From NS-11 sp036505795 (GTDB lineage: Bacteria > Nitrospirota > Nitrospiria > Nitrospirales > NS-4), in NCBI GenBank assembly GCA_036505795.1, contig DASXSU010000049.1, positions 6,482-70,481 of the forward strand: a stretch of 64,000 nucleotides of DNA, written 5' to 3'. Within the stretch, counting starts at the first letter, position 1. Each line of letters starts with the position of its first letter. The translations under genes and the position numbers were made by a program. Positions 59,192 to 64,000 of this stretch are shown here, piece by piece. Under the pieces are notes generated by a model. The model did no database searches. It was not told the DNA's origin and saw only the letters and a program-made list of their open reading frames with translations.

Positions 59192-61501
59192 CTAAGTAGA
59201 GACTTTTGGCTTTTTTAGGCAGGAACGTCGATATTCGGCTTCAACCTTGTCGCAGAAGCTCTGCATCTCTCGCTGGGAGGAGAGAATCTGCGGCGCGCGG
59301 CCGAAAATCATTTTGTAACACGCGTCTTTCTCAGCCTTCGCATTCAGCAGTTTGCAAAACTCGCGAGCGTCGCCCTGCCCGCTCGAATCCCAGAAGGTAT
59401 CTTGAACCGCTCCGGTCAAGCAATCAATGCGAAATTCGCCTTCCTCGGCGTGACCACAAGCCTGAATTGCTTCAGCCGGCCGGCCCCGATACAACCCGCC
59501 CACTTCGCGCCCCATGCTATCGAAGCAAATTTCACGTTGCTCGGCCGGTGCTTGCGCGCAGGTTGCGCTGATTCGTCCAAAATTGGGCCCGAACAACTGC
59601 ACCATGCGGGATGCCTGGAGGAAATAACAGGACGACTTGTATTGTGTATCAACGATCGTGCAGGGATAGTGCGGATCGTCATTCAAATATTTCGTTGCGT
59701 GCCCGACATGCCCTGCATGAGCGCCGAGGCCACCGACGATGTTTTCCATAAATGCGCCTGTCCAGCAGGACGATTGCCAATCCTTGAGCTGGTTGCACGT
59801 TTCCAACGCCTGGGGCAGTTCGTAGTTTGCCGCAGCCATGAGCCCATGCCCGATACCGTGCATGCACTGGTGGGTATTAAACGCATTCAACTCGGACCCG
59901 CAAATCACTTTTACATCGTTCGCCAGATGCGCTGCGCCGCGCTCTTTGAAGTAGGCTTCCACCGCTCCGTGAAAGCCGCCGGCATGACATTCGCCGGGAA
60001 TTGCGCGGAATGTCTTCATGGAAAAAATGCTGTACGCGAACCGCCCCGCCTTATGCGCCGGTACATGGCAGTCGCCGTACCGGGACGCAAGCGCGTGCAA
60101 GTGGGTAATCGTCGGTCCCAGACCGAACCGTTTCACATAGGCATAGAGCGCCACATCGTTGTTGAAGATGTTTTCTTTTTCGGTCTTGAGGACTCCGGCG
60201 TCGATCGGAGCCTTGGTCGCGAGACCCGCAGGCGCCGAGGTCTCCATCGCTGCCCCTTGAAGACACGCCGCCGCGCCTTCGCCCGTTAAGGTTTCGCATT
60301 TCGCTCGAACAAGGCTGGGATCGACGGCCTGGGTTCTCAGTGCAAAACCCATGCGATGATAACAGACCGGCCGATAGGCAGTATCAATGGCGTTGCAAAA
60401 AGCTTTAGCCCGCGCGACTTCGAATGCGTCGAAATTCAAAAAGGTGTCAAGGGCGCCGATAACGCAGGGCTCCCGATGATCCTGTGGAAATTTCAGGCAG
60501 AGATCCCACGCGATGACTTCGGACTTTCCGTCGTTGTTCTTGGCCAGCAAGCGCTGCCACGGCCCATTGCTTACCATGAGACCGATGCTTTGTAAGCAGG
60601 GCGACACGTATGCATCCGGTGCCTTCAGGCAGGCACGGGCGGCCTTTTTGACATTATTGTTGAAAAACTCCATCAGCCGACCGGCATGGTTGATGAAACA
60701 TGCATACCGATATTTGTCCGGCACGATATTGCAAGGCGCCAGTGGATCGTTTCGCGAAAAGACGTCACGGCGTCCGCTGCCTGTCAGGCTTGCGTTACGA
60801 TTCTCTATGAAAGCGCCCTGACGGCACCCGTCCTGTCCGGTGGGGGTTCCCAACGTCTCGCAGGCATCCAGGGCCTTGGTCAGATCGTAGTTCTGAGCGA
60901 TGAGAACGCCGTGCCCGAGGCCGAGGTAGCAGTCGAAGATAAATTTCGCGGAGTATGCGCGATCCAACGAGCCGCAAATGAGGCGGGCGACGTTGTCCGT
61001 GGCATGCGCCTGGCCGAGCGCATACTGAAAAAATCCATGCCGGCAGTCGTCATTCATGGATGTCGGGCACAGGAGAAAAGCAGGATCGTTAATACCGAAC
61101 CGCGAAGCGGTTGTCCCTCCGATCTCACGGGCGATACGATGACGGTCGGCGGCAGCACTTATCCGCTTCTGTTCTTCAAGCTTCTGCAATACGCTGAGCG
61201 ATGCTCCCGGGCCGTGTCTTTCCGTGATTTCGAGCAAGGCCTTCTTGAAGCATGGAAGTTCATTCCCTGGGCATTCGCGCGCGACTTTTTCAGCCAGGAG
61301 CTTCTGGTCATACTTTAACGATTCCAAGGATATCGTAACAGCAGGGCGGGCCGCGCTTGTCGTAACGGACTGCTCAGGCGCAGGAGATTTCGTCCCATAA
61401 TGCGGGCTTTTTAAAAGCACCGTCAAGGAGCCTACACTGCCCAGTAAGGCGATGCCCGTGACGCTTATAATTAAAATTGTCTGCTTGACGGAGGATTTCA
61501 T
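59192..61501 (-). CDS. Exported Cys-rich tandem-repeat protein, unknown family, 769 aa
   Basis: An N-terminal hydrophobic segment (TILIISVTGIALLGSVGSLT) acts as signal or anchor, so the ~735-residue remainder is outside the cytoplasm. It contains about 34 Cys, mostly as pairs 11-12 residues apart. The pairs recur on a ~34-residue period, most regularly at Cys 614/625, 648/659, 682/694, 716/728 and 750/761, and in the first half at 257/268, 291/302, 335/346, 369/380 and 402/413. The protein is an internal duplication: ~84-420 and ~452-740 share landmarks such as CYLGLGHG and CMHGIGHG, DDCRHGFFQ and GECHAGGFH, and QDGCRQGAFIEN and QSSCWTGAFMEN. I infer a disulfide-stapled alpha-alpha solenoid. 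No CxxCH heme site. Family and function unknown. Confidence 0.85.
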   Translation of the reverse strand: MKSSVKQTILIISVTGIALLGSVGSLTVLLKSPHYGTKSPAPEQSVTTSAARPAVTISLESLKYDQKLLAEKVARECPGNELPCFKKALLEITERHGPGASLSVLQKLEEQKRISAAADRHRIAREIGGTTASRFGINDPAFLLCPTSMNDDCRHGFFQYALGQAHATDNVARLICGSLDRAYSAKFIFDCYLGLGHGVLIAQNYDLTKALDACETLGTPTGQDGCRQGAFIENRNASLTGSGRRDVFSRNDPLAPCNIVPDKYRYACFINHAGRLMEFFNNNVKKAARACLKAPDAYVSPCLQSIGLMVSNGPWQRLLAKNNDGKSEVIAWDLCLKFPQDHREPCVIGALDTFLNFDAFEVARAKAFCNAIDTAYRPVCYHRMGFALRTQAVDPSLVRAKCETLTGEGAAACLQGAAMETSAPAGLATKAPIDAGVLKTEKENIFNNDVALYAYVKRFGLGPTITHLHALASRYGDCHVPAHKAGRFAYSIFSMKTFRAIPGECHAGGFHGAVEAYFKERGAAHLANDVKVICGSELNAFNTHQCMHGIGHGLMAAANYELPQALETCNQLKDWQSSCWTGAFMENIVGGLGAHAGHVGHATKYLNDDPHYPCTIVDTQYKSSCYFLQASRMVQLFGPNFGRISATCAQAPAEQREICFDSMGREVGGLYRGRPAEAIQACGHAEEGEFRIDCLTGAVQDTFWDSSGQGDAREFCKLLNAKAEKDACYKMIFGRAPQILSSQREMQSFCDKVEAEYRRSCLKKPKVST

Positions 61502-61980
61502 CGCTTTCTAGTAACTTACTAAATCCTAATTACTGTTTCAACCTATTAATTGAAGCCCTTACAGTGATGTGACACATGACAGCCGCTGCCATTTCATGCC
61601 AGCGCTCGCCAAACGTCGGGCGATCGCCAGGGAAGGCCGAGCGTCATAATAGGCGCCAGTCTCCGCGGGAAGCGCAACGGGACTCCTGAAACCTTGGGAA
61701 AACTTTACCGTCGAAGGTCGTTTTTGACGGGGAGAAGGCGGAACGCAATGGCGTACCAGCTTCCTAATCTAGGAAGCCGACTACCGAGAATCCATGATCG
61801 AGTAGAACCCTATTGGTAAATATCTAAGCTTTTACGCATCGCCAAGCGCCTGTTTTAAAAGAGCAATCCCCGCTCGGCCCATATTCAGTGCCTGTAGCAT
61901 GTGTTTTGCTTTTCTCTCGTCCCGGATGGGACCACCTTTGCGTCCTGACATTGGAATGACCTCAAAGAAGGCGAAAAAGA
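61502..61980. other. Intergenic region with possible structured leader upstream of minor pilin cluster 2
   Basis: About 479 bases between divergent genes. Between 61640 and 61800 several potential RNA stems are visible: CTTCCTA-ATC-TAGGAAG (61762-61778), and two interleaved stems ACCTT:AAGGT (61693-61697 with 61716-61720) and CCGTC:GACGG (61710-61714 with 61728-61732), which together would make a pseudoknot or be alternatives. GGAACGCAA (61742-61750) and GGAAGCCGACTACC (61774-61787) faintly recall GEMM-I riboswitch core strings, but the full fold was not established. No ribosome-binding site for an additional gene was seen. Confidence 0.4.
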
Positions 61981-62538
61981 ATGCGCGGACCCGCAAAGGC
62001 ACGAAACGGATACAGCCTGGTAGAGCTGATGGTGGTTGTCGCCATTGTCGGAATTCTCGTTGCTCTGGCCGTTCCGAACTTTATTAGCTGGAACCGGAAA
62101 TACCAGCTTAAGTCCGACGTGGCTAACCTGGCCGGCACCATGGGGTTTGCGCGCATGAGCGCCATCAACCAGAACATTCCGGTTTTGGTGACAGTGAGTC
62201 AAGCTCCCCTCGCCGCGGTGATTGTGACCTTTACGACGATCCCGGCGGGTCCGACCCCTCTGTTCCCTGCCATCACCATGAATTCTGGTGTGTCGATGAC
62301 CAACGCCGCCGGTACTGCTGTGCTTTCGCCTCAAACGATGAGGTTCAATACCACAGGCATTGCGGCCGATACCGCGAATACCAATAACATTTGCCTAAGT
62401 GCGCTAAGTGTGCCCGGTGGCTGCCCTTCGTCCTCACAAGTGCTGAATTTTCGAAATGCCGGCGTGGACAATTTCAGAATAGTGATCAAGCCTACCGGCA
62501 AGATCATATGGTGCTATACCCCGAATTGTGATCGGTAG
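61981..62538 (+). CDS. Type IV minor pilin, GspH/FimT-like (cluster 2)
   Basis: The prepilin signal is RNGYSLVELMVVVAIVGILV: cleavage after Gly leaves YSLVE with Glu at +5. LKSDVANLAGTMGFARMSAI is the typical FimT/GspH region after the helix. The globular part of ~120 residues is Thr/Asn/Ala-rich with four Cys (NICLSALSVPGGC and WCYTPNC). AAGAAGGCGAAAAAG precedes the ATG. It starts a second pilin cluster with two PilV-like genes. Confidence 0.88.
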   Translation: MRGPAKARNGYSLVELMVVVAIVGILVALAVPNFISWNRKYQLKSDVANLAGTMGFARMSAINQNIPVLVTVSQAPLAAVIVTFTTIPAGPTPLFPAITMNSGVSMTNAAGTAVLSPQTMRFNTTGIAADTANTNNICLSALSVPGGCPSSSQVLNFRNAGVDNFRIVIKPTGKIIWCYTPNCDR

Positions 62539-62542
62539 CTTT

Positions 62543-63123
62543 ATGAAGATGAGACCAACAAACACACAAAAACGCCGAAGCAACCAGGGCGGATTTACCA
62601 TGATCGAGGTGCTCATTGCCATGGTGTATATGACCGTGGGGCTTCTCGGCATTATCGCCATGGAGGATGTGGCCCTTTCCCGAAACGTCGATGCGAAGCG
62701 GATCACGATTGCAACGAATCTTGCGACAGAAATGATCGACCGGATCCGATTGAATTCGCCGGCCAATATCAACCCATTGCTGACGGCGCCTTTTGCCCCG
62801 CTCTATTTATATAACGGGATCGTGGCCTGCGCGCCGGTCGTGGCGCCGAATTGTGCGGCGGCTGGGGTTACGCAAAATGGCGGGAACACGGCAGGGGTGC
62901 CCCCACCCAACGCTTCCGCATGGGGCGACTATCTTCAGTGGACCGACCACTTCGCGGTGACTGACGCGAACGGCGTTGTATTGCTTCCGAACGGCGTTGG
63001 GCGAGTCTCCTCAACGGTGATTGGAGCGCCGGTCCTGGGCCAGGTGCTCATCGCTGTCACGGTCGCGTGGAGCTCAGGATTCCGTACCCCTTCGTTAACA
63101 ATGAGCACTATTGTGGCGCCTCT

Positions 63124-63127
<4 letters not shown>
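62543..63127 (+). CDS. Type IV minor pilin, PilV-like (cluster 2, first copy)
   Basis: The prepilin signal is QGGFTMIEVLIAMVYMTVGL: cleavage after Gly leaves FTMIE with Glu at +5. NVDAKRITIATNLATEMIDR is shared almost word for word with the next gene, so the two are tandem paralogues. The mature domain is ~170 residues with two Cys (VACAPVVAPNCAA). The ATG at 62543 lies five bases after the preceding stop; a GTG at 62528 overlapping that gene is an alternative. The stop overlaps the next ATG. Confidence 0.87.

Positions 63128-64000
<873 letters not shown>

Noticed and set aside
59402..60289. 295-codon plus-strand frame inside the Cys-repeat gene
   Set aside because: The minus-strand frame is 769 codons with a signal peptide and regular internal repeats; the plus frame is its complement shadow.
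61554..61580. ATGTGACACAT palindrome as a CRP site
   Set aside because: The half-site spacing does not match TGTGA-N6-TCACA, so a CRP-type call is not supported.

Overview
The window reads as a gene-dense chromosome segment of a Gram-negative bacterium: an outer-membrane LPS assembly protein (lptD), lipoprotein diacylglyceryl transferase (lgt), several lipoproteins, c-type cytochromes and type IV pilus genes are all present. The gene set and order (alanine dehydrogenase next to tRNA-Pro; a fused MoaD-MoaE; aminotransferase-hom-thrC-apgM-like-lysC-cimA; HU/IHF-MerR-tRNA-Pro-cysS-rlmB) remind me of Nitrospirota (Nitrospira-like). That is an impression from family knowledge, not a search result. 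GTG and TTG starts and 4-nt ATGA/GTGA overlaps are frequent.

Layout. 1-4.8 kb: the end of a receiver/class III nucleotide cyclase, small unknowns, a secreted Ig/PKD-like protein, a secreted His-His protein and a stand-alone PEP-synthase ATP-grasp domain, with REP-like repeats. 4.8-9.7 kb: htpX, a squalene/phytoene synthase, a ferredoxin pair, alanine dehydrogenase and tRNA-Pro(CGG). 9.74-10.35 kb: a gene-free repeat patch with a copy of the tRNA 3' end and a degenerate tRNA. 10.3-15.3 kb: acyP, apt, a NUDIX hydrolase, a DksA-like protein, an HtrA-like protease, queC and a J-domain protein. 15.4-19 kb (minus strand): lipoprotein, cytochrome c, lgt, a Memo-family protein and a FolB-methyltransferase fusion. 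19.3-22.3 kb: molybdenum cofactor genes moaC, moaD-moaE fusion and moaA, then a Ni/Co transporter. 22.4-24.2 kb: a TPR/cyclic-nucleotide-binding protein next to a class II cAMP phosphodiesterase-like enzyme. 24.2-31.4 kb: accD, folC, lptD, cytochrome c, trxA, recN. 31.7-37.5 kb: uvrA (minus), an atypical NRAMP transporter and a phospholipase D lipoprotein. 37.7-45.5 kb: aspartate-family and isoleucine-precursor biosynthesis. 45.6-49 kb: IHF, MerR, tRNA-Pro(GGG), cysS, rlmB and an orphan GerE-type HTH. 49.2-64 kb: a type IV pilus region with prepilin peptidase, a PilS/PilR-like pair, a second sigma-54 activator, and two minor-pilin clusters flanking a large Cys-rich repeat protein on the opposite strand.

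How the parts fit. The cyclase at the left edge, the cyclic-nucleotide-binding protein and the phosphodiesterase could form one cAMP circuit. The amino-acid cluster supplies threonine and 2-oxobutyrate-independent isoleucine precursors; an apgM-like gene sits where a homoserine kinase is expected. The right third looks like a sigma-54-linked surface/pilus locus.

The most unusual item is the 769-residue protein at 59192-61501. It is an exported, internally duplicated protein with about 34 cysteines set in pairs 11 residues apart on a ~34-residue period, and I recognise no family for it. The last gene, a PilV-like pilin with a proline tract of 37 Pro, runs off the right edge.
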